Shown here: piece by piece, positions 1 through 12,916 of the stretch
Layout of the letters: the number at the start of each line of letters is the position of its first letter
Position numbering within the stretch: the stretch's first letter is position 1
NCBI GenBank assembly: GCA_031841125.1
Contig: CM063113.1
Coordinates: 35,051,312-35,115,311, forward strand
Direction of reading: 5' to 3'
Source: Acanthococcus lagerstroemiae
Lineage: Eukaryota; Arthropoda; Insecta; Hemiptera; Eriococcidae
Length of the DNA: 64,000 bases
Translations under genes and position numbers: made by a program
Notes under the pieces: generated by a model
The model's database searches: none
What the model was told of the DNA's origin: nothing
What the model saw: the letters and a program-made list of their open reading frames with translations, nothing else

Positions 1-113
1 TAAATCGAACCATAATCAACAAATTGGAACCAAGAACCACTCGTTCTGCAGAAGGTGGGATCGCTCCCTCAAAAGATTTCATTTTGTGACGAAGTAACTT
101 GATTATCATAGCT

Positions 114-372
114 CAGGGACGTGCCGATGGGGGGGGGGACTAACCCCCATGTAGGAATTTTTCACTCAGCAGTTGGGAAATTTTACCATTTCAGTCAAGC
201 GGCGTTTGGAAAATCCAAAAAATCAAGTTTTTTTTTGCTTTGATATACTTGGGAAGTTGGAAAAATCCAACAAGTCAAAGTTTCTTTCTTGCGCATTTTG
301 AGTTGAGTCAGTTGGGACATTCATAATTTTTGCTCCCCCCGTCCCCAGAAAAAACTCTGCGGTACGTCCCTG
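114..372. mobile_element. Short hAT-like MITE, family A, copy 1
   Basis: Terminal inverted repeats are visible: the left end begins CAGGGACGTGCCG and the right end reads CGGTACGTCCCTG. Flanks 107-113 (CATAGCT) and 373-379 (CATAGTT) agree at 6 of 7 bases and look like a target-site duplication. There is no coding capacity. The interior carries a G run followed by T-rich sequence with repeated ACTTGG/CAACAAGTCA motifs. Copies at 40,680-41,026 and about 55,635-55,891 share the same interior. CAGGG ends with a 7-8 bp duplication fit the hAT superfamily; that assignment is inferred. Confidence 0.75.
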
Positions 373-693
373 CATAGTTTAAAGTTGATCAGTAATTTGA
401 ACCTGTCTGAAAGAGTTAGAGTTCGGCCAAGTGGTACAAAATTTTATAATCTGACTCCTTTCGAATGTGTTCAGTTTCAGTTCAGTTACAATACAGTCAC
501 AGTTCATGTTCCGCACTCTGAAGATCTGTTTTCACCAACGATCAATATACACGTTTTTTCTATTCTCTCGGTTTTTTGACTTCTAATTCTCTCGCTGCGG
601 TTCAGACTAAACACTTCTTTGGTACAAAATTTCAGAAAAAAACCGCATATTGCAAATTTAGCCGTAGTAGTAAAGTAATAAAATATTAATCGA

Positions 694-1357
694 CAGAGGC
701 GGAACTTGATTTTCATTTTGGGGGGGGGGTGGAGGAGGAAAATTTGCTGACAAATGGTTTTTTTTTTAAGTTAAAATCTTTTTTTTTTAATTTGCCGATT
801 TCTTAACCAAAATATTTTTTAACTGAAAAGAAAAAACTAAATAAAGTCGTTTGCTTTCAACTTTTAGATTTTAATAAAACGTTCAACTTTCTCAAATTTC
901 AGTCTCTGGGTCGAACACAGAATTTAGTAAAAACAGAATAGTCATTGAAATTCAAAATTCAATGTTTGCTACCGATTTTCTGATTTTTGGAATGTTTTCC
1001 ACATTTCAGCTTTGGTTCAACCTTTCAGAAAACGTTCGATACTCAGCTTGAAATCTTCGGTTTTTGACTGACTAGTCTCTGACAGGTGTCCAGGGTACTC
1101 CATTTTCAGAAACGAATTATGACTTTCAGTTTGGGGAGGTGGAGAAGAAAAATTTGCCGACAAATATGTTTTGAAAACTAAAAATTCACTGACAAAATTT
1201 TAAAGAAATTAAAAATTTGCCGATTTTGTAATCAAAATATTTTGAAATTGAAAAAACAAAACAAAAAACAAACAAACAAACATTTATAAGAAATGAAAAA
1301 TTCAAATGAACCAAAGTATAGGGAGGGGGGAGTTCACCATCCATAGTTTCACCCCTG
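694..1357. mobile_element. hAT-like non-autonomous element, family B, copy 1
   Basis: The left end is CAGAGGCGGAACTTG and the right end reads AGTTTCACCCCTG, an imperfect inverted repeat. The 8-bp flanks TTAATCGA (686-693) and TTGATCAA (1358-1365) match at 6 of 8, consistent with an old target duplication. The interior has a duplicated half-unit: G-rich stretch, then AATTTGCCGACAAAT, then an AT-rich run, near 715-840 and again near 1130-1260. The central 845-1357 is strongly similar to 57,885-58,420 in the same orientation. No coding potential is seen. Confidence 0.6.
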
Positions 1358-1792
1358 TTGATCAAATTAAAAAATAATATGTTAACTACGTTTATTTTCT
1401 CACCCAATGGAATATTTCAGGGAGGGAGGCCCTTTAACTTTTCTTTTAAAAAAAAACTCAATCTCTTCCTACCCTAATCAGCGGGGGAGGGGGTCGTTCA
1501 ATGGGATACTAATCCTCTGGTAGTAGTTGCGGGATAATGGTCCCCAATACGATATTGCATTTATGTTGATTAAATTACTACTCGAGCTATGAACACTTTA
1601 CTTGGGCAAATCCTAAAGATATCCTGAAACGGGTTAACTGAGCGTGGCAGTGGAAGAAAGGCTCGTCATCAAAAGTTAAGTTTTGAAAAAAAAAAAAATG
1701 CTTTTAAAGTTTTCATTTTATCAGAGCTCCGCGATTTGAAATTGAACATTGCTGCGGTTGGTCTTATTTGATAGAGTGAATTTAACTACATC
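1358..1792. other. Unannotated AT-rich spacer
   Basis: No gene or complete element is recognised. The end of the stretch (about 1725-1792) is loosely repeated at 2280-2345, which suggests a small local duplication later interrupted by the MITE at 1793. Confidence 0.4.
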
Positions 1793-2042
1793 TGGACGCT
1801 GTTAAGCAAAACAGAACTAAGCGACATTTGTTGCTAAAATTAGTTATAAATATCGTTAGAAAGAGCGTAAAAAGTAGAATTTTTCGAAATTGAGCCTCTG
1901 ATACAAAACCGTGTACCCACGTTGAAAAGAGCTTATCAGTAAACGCTATGTCATATAGTTTCTATATGGCTGTTAAACTTCGAATCACGTATTCTCAAAA
2001 ATACAGATTTTGTTGCTTGGTTGTTTTGCTCAGCAGCGTCCA
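1793..2042. mobile_element. Inverted-repeat MITE, family C, copy 1
   Basis: The left end is TGGACGCTGTTAAGCAAAAC and the right end is the imperfect reverse complement, finishing CAGCAGCGTCCA. The interior (about 1850-2010) is the reverse complement of about 43,690-43,850 at roughly 80% identity by eye, so a second copy lies in the opposite internal orientation. Surrounding sequence resembles 2280-2400 without the insertion, roughly an empty site. The superfamily is not clear because the target duplication is ambiguous. Confidence 0.6.
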
Positions 2043-5000
2043 TTCTTACTTTGAGGAAAGAAATCGGTCCATTTCGATTCCCACCATGACAATTTAGCCG
2101 AAACAGTTTATTAGCCCTTTTCCGTGAATCAAGTTTTACTTTTTTCCCCGCAAATTTCCAGTTGTTCAGCAGTATTAGCAGCTGTAGAAAAACCATTTTT
2201 GATAAAATGTAATAATTTCTACCTTTGCTGGGTTCAGCGAAAGTACCAGATTTGAGAAAAACGCTCTTGACTCTTCATTCTGTTATTACTCCGCAATCTG
2301 AGGTTACACATCTCTGCGGTTTGTCTTATTTGAAAGAGTGATCTCTTAGCTACATTTCTAAATTGAGAAAACAAAAATCGATCCATTTCCATTCTCAGTA
2401 TAATTTTTTTTGGGTGCGTTCCGCACGCCTTTTTGGCAACGAGTGCTCAACTGTGCAGCCTTGCGGCCCTACTTGAGCATTGGATGGAGAAACTTCGTTT
2501 ATTTCAAATGTCTTCAAATATCATTAGCGATGTCTGTAACTCCGTATTTATTGAAGAAAAAGACCCTTGCACAATATAAGCCCCTTTTCCATCCGCATCC
2601 TCAATCATCACGGGATGTTAATATTTCACTTTCTTTGCAGTTGAAATTTATTTTTCTGGAATTATTATTCACGCATCGGATACAGTCGGTATATTGGTAT
2701 AGGTTGGGACAACAGTAGACCTCAAATTTTTTTCGACCTTGTAAAAAGATCTTATAGTTGGCACACAGGAATATGGTCAAAAAACAGGTCCAGGACGAAA
2801 GAAAAAGTTTCACAAAATTGAAACTCTGATCATTAATGAGTTCTGAATCGGTACTGAATACTTGAGTATGGTAAGAATTAATTCGTATTGAACTTGTCGC
2901 AGTCTCGCAATTCGAGGAATTGAACCCCTCGACGATCACTTCACTGAAACTTGACTGTATCATTTTCATCCAGATTCTTTGATTTTCGCGAGCTTTCGGA
3001 AAAAAGGCTACATTTTTAAGCAAACTAGAATTGAACTGAGGAAAATACATTATATTGACTTCTTCTTGATAACAAAACTTGTTGTAAGTTTGTATTCTAA
3101 CTGGTTGAAATCTGACAATGCCGATGGACCGAACAACCGAGGACTGATTTTCTAAATCGGGTTCATCGAATATTAAATAGGAAAACTGGTCATCAATGTT
3201 CTCAGTTTATTCCTGTAATCATCTGAGACAGTCTTCCTCAGGCAGTTTTGCCGACAAAAATGATTTGATTTTCCATAATCGAAGGAGAGGGCGCATTATT
3301 TTTAACGAGTATAAAAGGTAGAATTAGCCATACTCTAAATAACTGTGTAAAACTTTTGATCTAGCATTTGCATTTCATGACGTATTCAGATGGGGACAAA
3401 AATATCAACATTTGGTGACAACCACCCAAGAGACATTCGTGCTCTCGCATTTTGACTCTCATCGTTGAACTTGATTCGAGCATACTGTCCTAAACCTCCT
3501 GTCGTGAGGTGCTTCGTGTAGATTTGAGGGTTTTCCGGTGTGGTTGAGATGCGAACCAAGAGTTGGAGCTGTTGACTCTTGAGCGGAGACTATGAGTTCG
3601 GAAGTTGAACCAGAGCGATACCACTTTCGTCCCTGATGTTTGGTCCCGAAAAATAAAAACGAACGCCAACGTGTGAAGTCGATTTATTCATCACTAAAGT
3701 TCACATTAACTAATTTAATTGATCCTGTTACCAAAACCGAAATTTCACGTTAATTACGCGATCAACTATTAAAATACAACTGGATAGACTTTAGGTTTTA
3801 GTACGACGCTGCACGACAGGCCAAAGAACACAGAAGTGGTTGTTGCTGTACCGTAAACGAGATCAAAGACGACTCGGACTGGTTCAGACCCGAGTTTATA
3901 TTTGGAAAATTTAGCTAAACTTGCTGACTCCAAAGCTGTGGCATGTGATAGAGTTTCCCTCAGAACGGTGCTTTTGGGCTATGTTTGGGTCGAGATTATT
4001 TCGCAAGAGTCAGGCATCTATCTGGGTCGCTATATCTCATTGATGAGCGGACGTCTGTTTTATTATTTCGGTATGCTGATTCATGTGGATTCTTAGTGTG
4101 CTATGTTCGATCGACAGGCTTTCCGATGGAAAGTATTTCGCTGATGACAGTTCGGTTACTTGCGTACACGAAGGCACCGCTATTCCGTGGTGGCACGAGG
4201 TGTTATTTTGATGTCGTAGACAGAAGAGAGTATTGCGAAATTCTGCCTTACGACACCCTCCCCCCCTCCTCAGACTTAATTACGTAGTTTTGTTCCGAAG
4301 CCTGTGTAAAATCATAGACGAAGAGTCCGAACGGAAAATAAAGACCGTTGGCCGGTGCAAGCTACACCGAAATTATGCTTTGTTGACAACAAACATTCGG
4401 AGCAACCGGTTTTCAACGTGTACATCGGTCAAGCTCACTCGAAGATTTCAACCAGCTAAGGAAAAGTAGAATAAACGAAAAAAAAATCAAGAACCTGCAA
4501 TTAATAACGGACTTGGAAAACACTCTCGATCCACTTGAATTGTAAAATTCGTTAAACGAGAAATCCCTTTGAGAATGGGTAATAAACAGATAGAACCGGA
4601 TACATGGATGCACCCAACGATTGCGTACTTCCGACGAAGGAGCAGAAGCGAAAAAAAGGAAGTTGGTCCTCACTGTTCGAGAAAAAAAAAATGCTCATTA
4701 ATATTGAACTCCGCCTTCGTGCCGTCCCTGCGAAGATTTCTCGAGCAGTGATCCGGATATTTGTGAACCGTTTTCGAGGGTTTGTTACGAATATCAAAGA
4801 ACAGGACGCAGCTTTGGGGTACCAGGAAGGCCGGAACAGATCCGTTACGATTTTCACAACTACGAATATCTTACAGTTTTTCTGCTCTTCTTCGTTATTG
4901 AAACCTGTGATGTATGTAACTTGGTCATCTCGAGCTCTAGCTCGATGACAGTCTAGCAATTCGAAATCCGATCCATCTGTTAAGAAAATTACTTCGAGGT

Positions 5001-5484
5001 AGCGCAATCGAAAGTCTGCCTAGGCGTACTTCAAACGCTGACACGTATAAACAATGACAGATAGATGAACCCGACATGTGTAAAGGGAATCCAGCATCTC
5101 GTTCGACGATTCTCACGCTCGACTAGCGAGAGTTGGAACGCCATCGAGCCATCGCCATTCCGCTGGCTGGGAATTAAAAAAATTAATTACACGTGAAATC
5201 GCTGAAAATACTCGGCGTCGCAGTTGGTCTTCGCCGAACTGGCCTTGCCAGTGTTTTGACGTTTACAGTAGCCGACAAGTGAACAAGTGTAGTCGATCCC
5301 CATCACCGGGCCCGCAGAATAATTATTCAACATTTGGTCGTAATAATTGCATTGTGTGCTTGTATAGTACGGCTAATCAGAAGGCTTTATTGCGAAAGCC
5401 TATTTAGTGAGATCTAATCGCTTTTCAAAGGCATAACGATCAAATTCAAAATTCGGATCGCCCAGTCGCCCCTTCAGACTAACT
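2043..5484. other. Unique sequence, no gene recognised
   Basis: Several open frames of 60-150 codons occur on both strands here, for example minus-strand frames at 2601-3050 and 4552-5007. They overlap frames on the other strand, show no family motif and look like chance. From about 3,400 to 5,400 CpG dinucleotides are more frequent than in the AT-rich repeat regions, which may mark older single-copy DNA. Confidence 0.45.
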
Positions 5485-5722
5485 TGTGGGTCTATAATCA
5501 GGGTCCATTGGTGGAGCGTATGACGATGCACGCATGCTAAATTGGCTCCCCAGACACCGCACCCCTGGCCCTGGAAACTATCTTCGAATATCATTTCAGT
5601 GACCAGGGGGACGCATTGAGGCTGGCCAGAGCCCCATTTCGCCTCACCGCTTCGGATTCGCGCTGTCTCGCCAGGGCCGCTGTGGGACACCCTACTGACC
5701 GAGGCATAAACTACCGCAAAAA
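5485..5722 (-). mobile_element. R1-like LINE 3' tail, copy on minus strand
   Basis: GC-rich block containing the dispersed motif ACGATGCACGCATGC, CCGCACCCCTGGCCC and a CGCCTCACCGCTTCGGATTC segment. Its reverse complement aligns with the sequence just downstream of the R1-like ORF2 C-terminus at 25,560-25,740, so it is read here as a 5'-truncated 3' untranslated tail of the same LINE family. The closest copy in the window is 24,155-24,392, same orientation. The minus-strand open frame across it (5400-5690) has no recognisable domain. Confidence 0.55.
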
Positions 5723-6364
5723 TTGGAAATTCTGACGGTGGATTTTTTTATGTTGAAAGTACCAGAAAGGTCCAGGTGTAGCGATGTGCTGCGCATCCCA
5801 TCTCTTTCTGTCAATTTTACAGTTTGTGGTTCGTTTACCTGTATCTTCGAATTTTTCAGTCAGTACCAAATTAGGTTTTCGGTCTTCTCAAACATTTTTT
5901 CGAAACCTAAGGAAAAATACAGAAATTTTAAGAGCAGTGCTTTTTCAAAACGCAGTGAATCTATGTTCAGGAAACACAAAAAGCACTCAATTTTGATGAT
6001 TTTTTTCTTCCCGATTTTTGACAAAAGCTGGCGCCATCCTCAGTGGATGCTACCTGGAAATTTCATTTTCAAAACTAAAATGTTCCCAAAACTGTAAGCT
6101 GAAGAAACTCCGCCAAACTGGGCTTACTTTGTTTTGGAAATGAGCTTTTTCATGAGGGAATATTGTGATAAGATGAAGAAAATTATTATTTTTTTTTGTA
6201 ATTCAACGAAGAAATATTGATGAGCTTGAGGTTCGATAAACCGATTTCGGAAGGGAAAAAAATGAACTTATGACATTTTGTGAAGGCACTCCTCAAATAA
6301 TTAGAAACTTGATTTTAGGATTGATTCTGTTTGTCAGTCCGTCTGTCCACCTATTTGTCTACTG

Positions 6365-6366
6365 GC

Positions 6367-6397
<31 letters not shown>

Positions 6398-6398
6398 T
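6365..6398. repeat. (GC)n(GT)n compound microsatellite
   Basis: Uninterrupted alternating purine-pyrimidine tract: GC repeats pass directly into GT repeats. Such tracts can adopt Z-DNA (established for (GC)n and (GT)n). No associated gene is seen. Confidence 0.95.
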
Positions 6399-6449
6399 AC
6401 CAGCCTATCTGAATGAAGAAAATGATAAGAATTACGGAAATTTTAAAAA

Positions 6450-7400
6450 ATTGTAAACCTGCTATGCCACCTATGCTGAGGTGGTGAAATTTGATTGAAT
6501 TTTCAGTGAAACCAATTTATATAATACTTTAAGATATGCGTATTTGAACTTGAAAGTTCAAGGAAGTCAAATTCGAGAAAAACTAGTTCAGAATTTTAAG
6601 CGCCGGTGTACTCCCTTCTAAGAACTGTTCATATTTGACTTGAAATTAATCTTGTGTGAAAGTTAAGGAGCTGTAATATGTATTTATTCTGTTCTTAAAA
6701 CTGAATTAATTCCTTATCACTTCCGTTTTAAGTTTTTTTTTCAAAAAACGAAAAGCGGATGATGGATTGGGCCTTCTGGGTGCTATTCACAACCAAGAGT
6801 TAAAGGGTGTTATATGGTGTTATGGCTACAAGATGGCAGTTAACACCAAGTGATGTTAATTCCTCGCGAGCAAGCGATGAACAGTCTTCAGTGGTTTTAA
6901 CCTTTATCTCCTTTATCACGTTGAGATCTTCATCTGTGAAATTTTCCAATTTTTCTGTGATATTATGATGATTCAACTCCGAGTTCGTAAACGCTGGTCA
7001 AGCGGTGTTATAGGATCTTAGGAGTTTACTCTCGGTCGTGATCAGCACCCTGATGTGGAATATGCCTCTTATATAAAGAAAAAAATCTCTGAACAGTTAC
7101 AGAATAGTTCTTAATTATGTTTTGGCTCTTTTCCCTCCGGTTAGTTATTTTTGAAGTACCTTCAGTTCAAATTTTCGATTTGGCCCACGTCAGTCAAAAC
7201 GTTTTCCCTAGGTTGGGCCAAAGTGAATCACGGCAGACTTTCAGGCCTGAAGCCCACCCTTGAAGACGCTCCTGTCTCTGACCGACATTTTATTAACTTG
7301 AGTTGGAAGGTTCTTTTAGAACTTTTTCGTCGATGAGTCTATCTCTGGTATCACGGGCTAAGTGAAGATTATTTCACAATAAGGCTCTACCAGGCTTGTA
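6450..7400. repeat. Old dispersed repeat, family D
   Basis: Segments at about 6470-6520, 7020-7245 and 7250-7390 are collinear with 24,930-25,200 and 25,735-25,850. Shared landmarks include TGAGGTGGTGAAATTT, TTTGGCCCA and CTGACCGACATT. In the second locus the repeat is interrupted by the R1-like LINE. Ends are not defined and no protein family is recognised. Confidence 0.45.
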
Positions 7401-8508
7401 AAATGGTAAGAAGTAAAAAAAATTGGGAATATAATTCTTGTGCAGGGATATTGAAATGTGACTGATGTGCCAGCCAAACAAAACGTGAAAATCTTTGCGT
7501 AATAATTGAATTTTTCATGGTATTTGTACTTACACTGAGAAGTTTAAAAATGTCCAGGTAGAGTAAAATACTCATAAAGTTTTGAGAGTCTGTATCTGTA
7601 TTCCTCTCCTGAAAACTGTGAAGACGGAGTATGAATGTTAAGTTTCTCCACTATTGTCACTGTTTTGAAAACTGGACAAATTTCACATCACTTTATTTTG
7701 GGACTTTTTCTGGTAAATGAAGATCAGGGAAAGTCGGCCAGTTTGTTATGAAATTTGCCTGTTATAGATTGAAAATCTTGTTATCATTTTTTTTCACTTC
7801 AAATTTGTTATTTGGCCCAGGCCAGATCCTAAAACATTCTAACAACCAGATTGTGCCACAGGAGAATTTCATGCATGTTGACATTTTGTTGAAACTCGTA
7901 ATATGTGAGGTGGAGTTGGGATCTAAATTTTCATGAAACGTGTTACGAACTTATAAATATGAAGTAGTGGATTTCCATGGGGGCTGAATTTGTTGTGAAC
8001 TCATAAATTTCACATATTGGATAATCAAGTGCCTTGTGAATTTCACATGGATATTCCAGTTCCTTAATGGCTATATAAGTTATTGATTTAATTTGTTTTT
8101 ATTCTGAAATCAAGATTGTGGAACTTGGTGGGGGGACGGAGAACAGGTAATGTTTAAGATCGAAATTTTTTTTTATATTATTTTGACTCGAAATCGCAAT
8201 TAGTGATCGTTGGGAAGGTGGTGAAAGAAGGTTCGAGGATTCGATTATCTTTATACTACTTTAACCGTTTCTCAAAAATTTCAATACTTATGTGAATACA
8301 GGATGTTAGGAGAAACCTACTCTAAGAACTAGACACGTACATTGGAGCTGAGGACTTGACCCTCGTTCAGTTCTTACGCCCAGAGTGCAAAAATATATTT
8401 AATTTCTGAAAAAGGAAATGCTTTCGACAAAGAAACTATTCTTTAATTCTTAAATGTTTTTCCCCTTAGAAATAGAAGACTCCCGCTGGTCATTGATGCA
8501 ATACTCGA
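7401..8508. other. Unannotated AT-rich sequence
   Basis: AT-rich DNA with only short chance frames. A recurring phrase (GTGAATTTCACAT, AACTCATAAATTT) appears around 7,930-8,060 but does not form a clear array. Confidence 0.4.
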
Positions 8509-8590
8509 AGATTTGTGTCCGGGGCCAGGGGTGCGGTGTGTGGGGAGTCACTTTGGCATGCATGCGTCGCCATACGCTGCACCAAGCATG
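8509..8590 (+). mobile_element. R1-like LINE 3' tail, short copy
   Basis: About 80 bp ending in GGCATGCATGCGTCGCCATAC, preceded by GGGGTGCGGTGTGTGGGGAG. This is the last part of the R1-like 3' tail defined by the copy at 25,207-25,740, heavily 5'-truncated. Confidence 0.55.
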
Positions 8591-10435
8591 ACAAATGAAA
8601 GATATTTTAGGTCAAACCATTGCAAAATCCTTTGCAATAATGGCTGAAACTCTTCATTGAACAATACCATTCAGGAAGATAATTGTTCTAAAAGGAAGAA
8701 AAAATCTTAAAAAGTGACTCGAACAACTTTGGAAACGCCATACTGGTCACGAAGAGTTCAAAACGCGTTGATTTATTTCGAACCCAAAATTTCTTATTTC
8801 TAGTCAAGTACTGTAGGTACCTGAAAACTGACGCAATGTACAAGGTGACCTGACATGAAATTTTTTGAACTCACGATTGCTCGGTCGGTGGCACGGCGAA
8901 CTCGATCGAACTTACCACCACCAAACTGACATCGACAAACGCTCGCAATAATTTTTCACGCATCGCCAAGATGGTGAACAATAACAAAAAAAGAGAAGAA
9001 GAAGGAACTCTACATACGTGATGCAACTCTCAAAGAAATTCATACACTCCGCGATAGATGAAAAAAAAAACGTATAAGCGTACTTTATCAAAATACATTG
9101 TACGAAAAACCGGTTCATGAAAAAAGGAAGAAAAAACTTATTAATAACCGAGCGGGCATAAAGTATACTGTGTATAAGAAAAGTATGTTGAAAATAGTTT
9201 TGTACTGGCGGCCGGCAAGCAGCCAGTGCCGGAGATCTATCTCGGTACGAATTGTCCAGAGATTCGTGACATTCAATCGACCGGTCGGATAAGATGGAAA
9301 TCAGTGGAGGTGCCATTAAAGGGAAAGACCGGACCGGCTTTGGAAAAGTAGACCTGAAAAACGGTGATTGGCGTTAATGGTGATCCAGCTCCAGCTCCGT
9401 ACGGGAGAGTACGAGTGCAGTTCGCGAATGCAGTCTGGTTTCTGTTTACTTATATGGTCAGTGACACCGAAGCGGTATATGCGCGCTATAGCTTCTCGGA
9501 ATCGGATGCGCCAGGAATTACGATAAGTAGATGTTCAGTTGTTTCGAAGTACCCGAATGAAGATCGAAAAACAAAAAGTTTGAAACGAAAAAAAAAATTG
9601 AGCGGAATTTCGTCCACTTGGGCACGAGACACCCGACTGCATGAGGGTACTCGATTCCAAACAACGCTGTCGTTTTTTCGGTGACAAAAAGAAGTTTCGT
9701 GTTACTCGACGACCCGTTCTTATAATAAGTTTAGGCGGAACCATCGACACTTCGCTGCTGGTTGTTTTCAACACTATGCCAGTGTACCAGTGCCCAGGCC
9801 ATTGTCTCCGCAACCATCTCAAATAAGCTGGTAGTGCACATGAACGTGTACAAGTCGCAGTGACAAGTAACTCGAGAACTGGGCTTTCTCGGCTCAGCGT
9901 CGTGGAGGAGTCGCATCAGGGACCCTTATGTAGCAGCAGCGTTGCCCACAGATTGTTGATTTAGTTCATAATCTTCTTGTCTCCTCACTCGACGGTACAC
10001 TCAAGCCCTAAAATCCTCGAGAGAATCCCCGATGACGGTCCCTTTTAGGCGACCTTGATTTCGGCAGTTCGAATCACGCCATCGTTCTCTAAGATTACGT
10101 CAACCGAACGTCCGTCCATAATTCCGCATTCTGCTTCCCACTGGCGAACGTTTTTAAATTTATCGTTAGATATCGAAGTTCAACAACGTAACCGACCGAC
10201 CAACCAACCAGTATCTGTCCTAGTAACAATGAAAATTACAATAAAAACATTCCTCAAGGAAAATCCATCGAGCGGAACGTTTCAACGACCGTCTCCCTGT
10301 TCCAGTACATGCAACACTGGCTAGCCTCTGTACAAACTACATATCAATTGAGTCATCGAGTCGTTCGCGAACGACCAGAGCTGAGTTGATAACCGACGAT
10401 GTAATCAACCAGTTTGTCCGATACTCAGTACGTAA
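8591..10435. other. Unique CpG-containing block
   Basis: Especially from about 8,870 the sequence is CpG-containing and largely repeat-free, ending with a CCGACCGACCAACCAACC run near 10,193. Overlapping short frames occur on both strands with no domain. It could hold cis-regulatory DNA of a neighbouring gene, which is inference from base composition only. Confidence 0.3.
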
Positions 10436-10597
10436 CAGTGGCGTAGCTAGTCTGGTGTGCGAGAATGGGTCTGGTCTGACCAAGAGGGGGGGGGGGTGTT
10501 AAAGGGGCTGTTGAAATGAGAAAAACCTAGGAAAACCACTGACGGAGTCAGAAAGGAGGGAAACAGACCCCCTCGACCCCTATCCTTTGGATACGTC
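10436..10597. mobile_element. Short hAT-like MITE, family E (CAGTGGCGTAGC), copy 1
   Basis: The left end reads CAGTGGCGTAGCTAG and the right end GGATACGTCACT, a weak inverted repeat. The interior (GGTCTGACCAAGAGG, a 12-G run, GAAAAACC, GACCCCCTCGACCCC) parallels 33,452-33,607. The target duplication is unclear (ACGTAA against ATGTAA). Confidence 0.55.
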
Positions 10598-12916
10598 ACT
10601 ATGTAACATCGGTGTTGTGTTTGTGGCCGATGATTGCAGTCACAGAGTTACGTCCTGCTATGAATCCTCCACGGCCAGGTTAGGAATTTCGTTTCCGTTA
10701 GAATTTTCGATCTTGGCTGAAGCATTCCCGCGAGACCATCAAAGAAGAGGCGTAATTGTAAATTCCCAATACGAGGTCTATCAAATTTACTATTCATAGG
10801 TTTGAGAGCTACTAGCAACGCCACTGGTCAAAGACTCGATAAGATCAAAATGTGACTCGGAAATGGTGCTGGGAATCGTAAGACTCTTTGAGACTATATT
10901 TGGGACTCTTGAATGTACGTTACGTCCCAGTCGACACTTGTTAGAACTTGATAAGGTACAGAGCCCAATCTCCACACCTTTGAGGACAAAGGTGGGTGGA
11001 CTAGCGTCGCATCCTAAACAACACAGCTTCCGTCTTCTGTACCGCTAAGCACAGTCCTACCGTCTCGATCCAGTGGGTCAGCAGCTCCAACGCCTGGTTC
11101 ACTCGTCGCGTGACCTCTAGAGTTGGGAGTATGGCATTTCAATAGGTTATCCACGATGACAAAATAAAAGTCGAATTTGAATGTGAATTAAATCAGACTA
11201 TTAGGAAAAATGAAGAGGTCAGAATGTGTTATCGGGCATTTTGGTCCACTATAATTTATTAACCTAACGTGCTGAAATTTTCATGAATGTTTACTATTCA
11301 AATGCGGTTCAAGTGTGAAGATGGGCCCCTCTGGTCCGGTCCGTTGGCTCGGAAGTTGAAAGTGCTTAAAGTAATTTTTCTTCAGGAATTCTAATCTTAT
11401 ATGATGTATCTAGGTAAGTTCGATTAAAATTGTGATGCTGTGGAGTAGAACTGCTCTTTGAGATTTTGGAAATTTGTGGTTCCAAGGGGGAGGGTTTCAT
11501 ACTGTATGTACAGCGTAATTACTTCCCGTATGTCAGCTGTGGCAGTTTTGTCGACTTAATCGCGTGTATGTTTCAGTCTCAGGGGTTTCAGGCTGAAGTT
11601 TCGACTGAGATTATACTTGAATTTAGTCAGCTTTCATGTATTTCCCGGCTAATAATTTTGTTTGTCTCGTAAACTACTGAGCTTGCTTCACAGAATATTT
11701 AGAGTAAGTGAAAGGTTCTAATTTACTACGAATTTGAAGGACAGTGGTGCCAGCATGATAAAAGAAGGTCAGAGTCGGATGAGTCTTAACGAGTCTGACC
11801 GATCAATCAATGATCCATACAGCCGTGGTCCTGCTGTACTCTCTGCTCAGATTTGCCATTTTCACATCGGGTTTCAGGTGAACGAGCTATTTTCGCCATT
11901 CACCGTGACCAAATCGACATCTCTGTAACTCGTATTTCGACCTCCTCAGTTAGCAAAAACAAAGACAACGAATATTCTAAGTTGTTTTAATCTGGATTCG
12001 TCGAATGCGAATCCGTCAGCGACAGTAAATGAAGAAGACCACGGACTTGAAGCGTAACTAATAAGGCAAACAGTCGAATCCGACCACCGCTTGCTCGAAT
12101 TCGGAAACAGCTTTAACTATCGACGAATAAAACCCCATGTCGGACAACGCCAGACCACAGCCATCTTCGGTTTTGGAACGCACTGGACGCCGTGGCGTAT
12201 GTGAATAGCCCTGGCTATCTAACGACGCTGTAATGATTTTTTAATTATTTATAATCCGAATTGTACGGCACCTTCGGAGATGGCGTGACTCGAAGCGAAC
12301 GAACGTCATTTTTGTGAGTCTTCCGTTGATTGAAGCTGGTACCTTGTCTTCTTGGATGCTGAACAATAACGCGCTCGTTAACGAACCACGCTGGAATGCA
12401 GCACCTTCGATGGGAATCGGTGCTGTGATGAATTCATTACCGAACATGCACCCAGGGTGCGAGTCCCAGAAAGAGCGAGCAAGAAAGAACGAATGCCATG
12501 GCGAGATTCATCGACTGTCTTATACTGAGAAACGGTTATTACTCTACTTTGAAATACTCGTAGATTGGACACACGTGTGTATGGTACCGAAGTAGAGTGG
12601 ATGTGCAGGAGCAGAATCAGACGTAGGCTACTTGTATTTGAGCAGAGTATCTTTTTCTGCCCTTTCGGTACGCCACTGCCGAGGATAAAGTTGAGTGACG
12701 TGAGAAAATATCTGCACACGAAATCAAGATTTCCACTGAATGACTATTAGCTATGCTGAAGAGTTTTGATGAATTTCAGGTTTCCCCCTACCAGTTCACC
12801 CGCCTCTGTTGATGATACCAATGATATTCTTTGGCATCCACCTACCAAATTGCACTGTTTATGCTGATGTTCCTGGGAATGGATTGCTACCCTTGTCAAA
12901 TCGAATACTGTTTGAT
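10598..12916. other. Unique sequence, no gene recognised
   Basis: Mixed AT-rich and CpG-containing DNA. Short frames (for example 11,734-11,928 and 12,314-12,595) have no recognisable domain, and the frame at 12,378-12,719 is antisense to others. A GTAAGT-like donor at 11,413 lacks a polypyrimidine tract upstream. Confidence 0.35.

Noticed and set aside
2601..3050. 149-codon minus-strand frame
   Set aside because: No recognisable domain, no splice context, and composition typical of AT-rich chance frames.
4552..5007. 151-codon minus-strand frame opposite a 114-codon plus-strand frame
   Set aside because: Overlapping open frames on both strands with no family motif; most likely chance in a locally stop-poor segment.
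10193..10210. CCGACCGACCAACCAACC as a CRISPR-like or satellite array
   Set aside because: Only a few tetranucleotide units; an ordinary simple repeat in animal DNA.
11395..11420. TATCTAG|GTAAGTTC as a second recursive splice site
   Set aside because: Good donor, but the upstream sequence lacks a convincing polypyrimidine tract.
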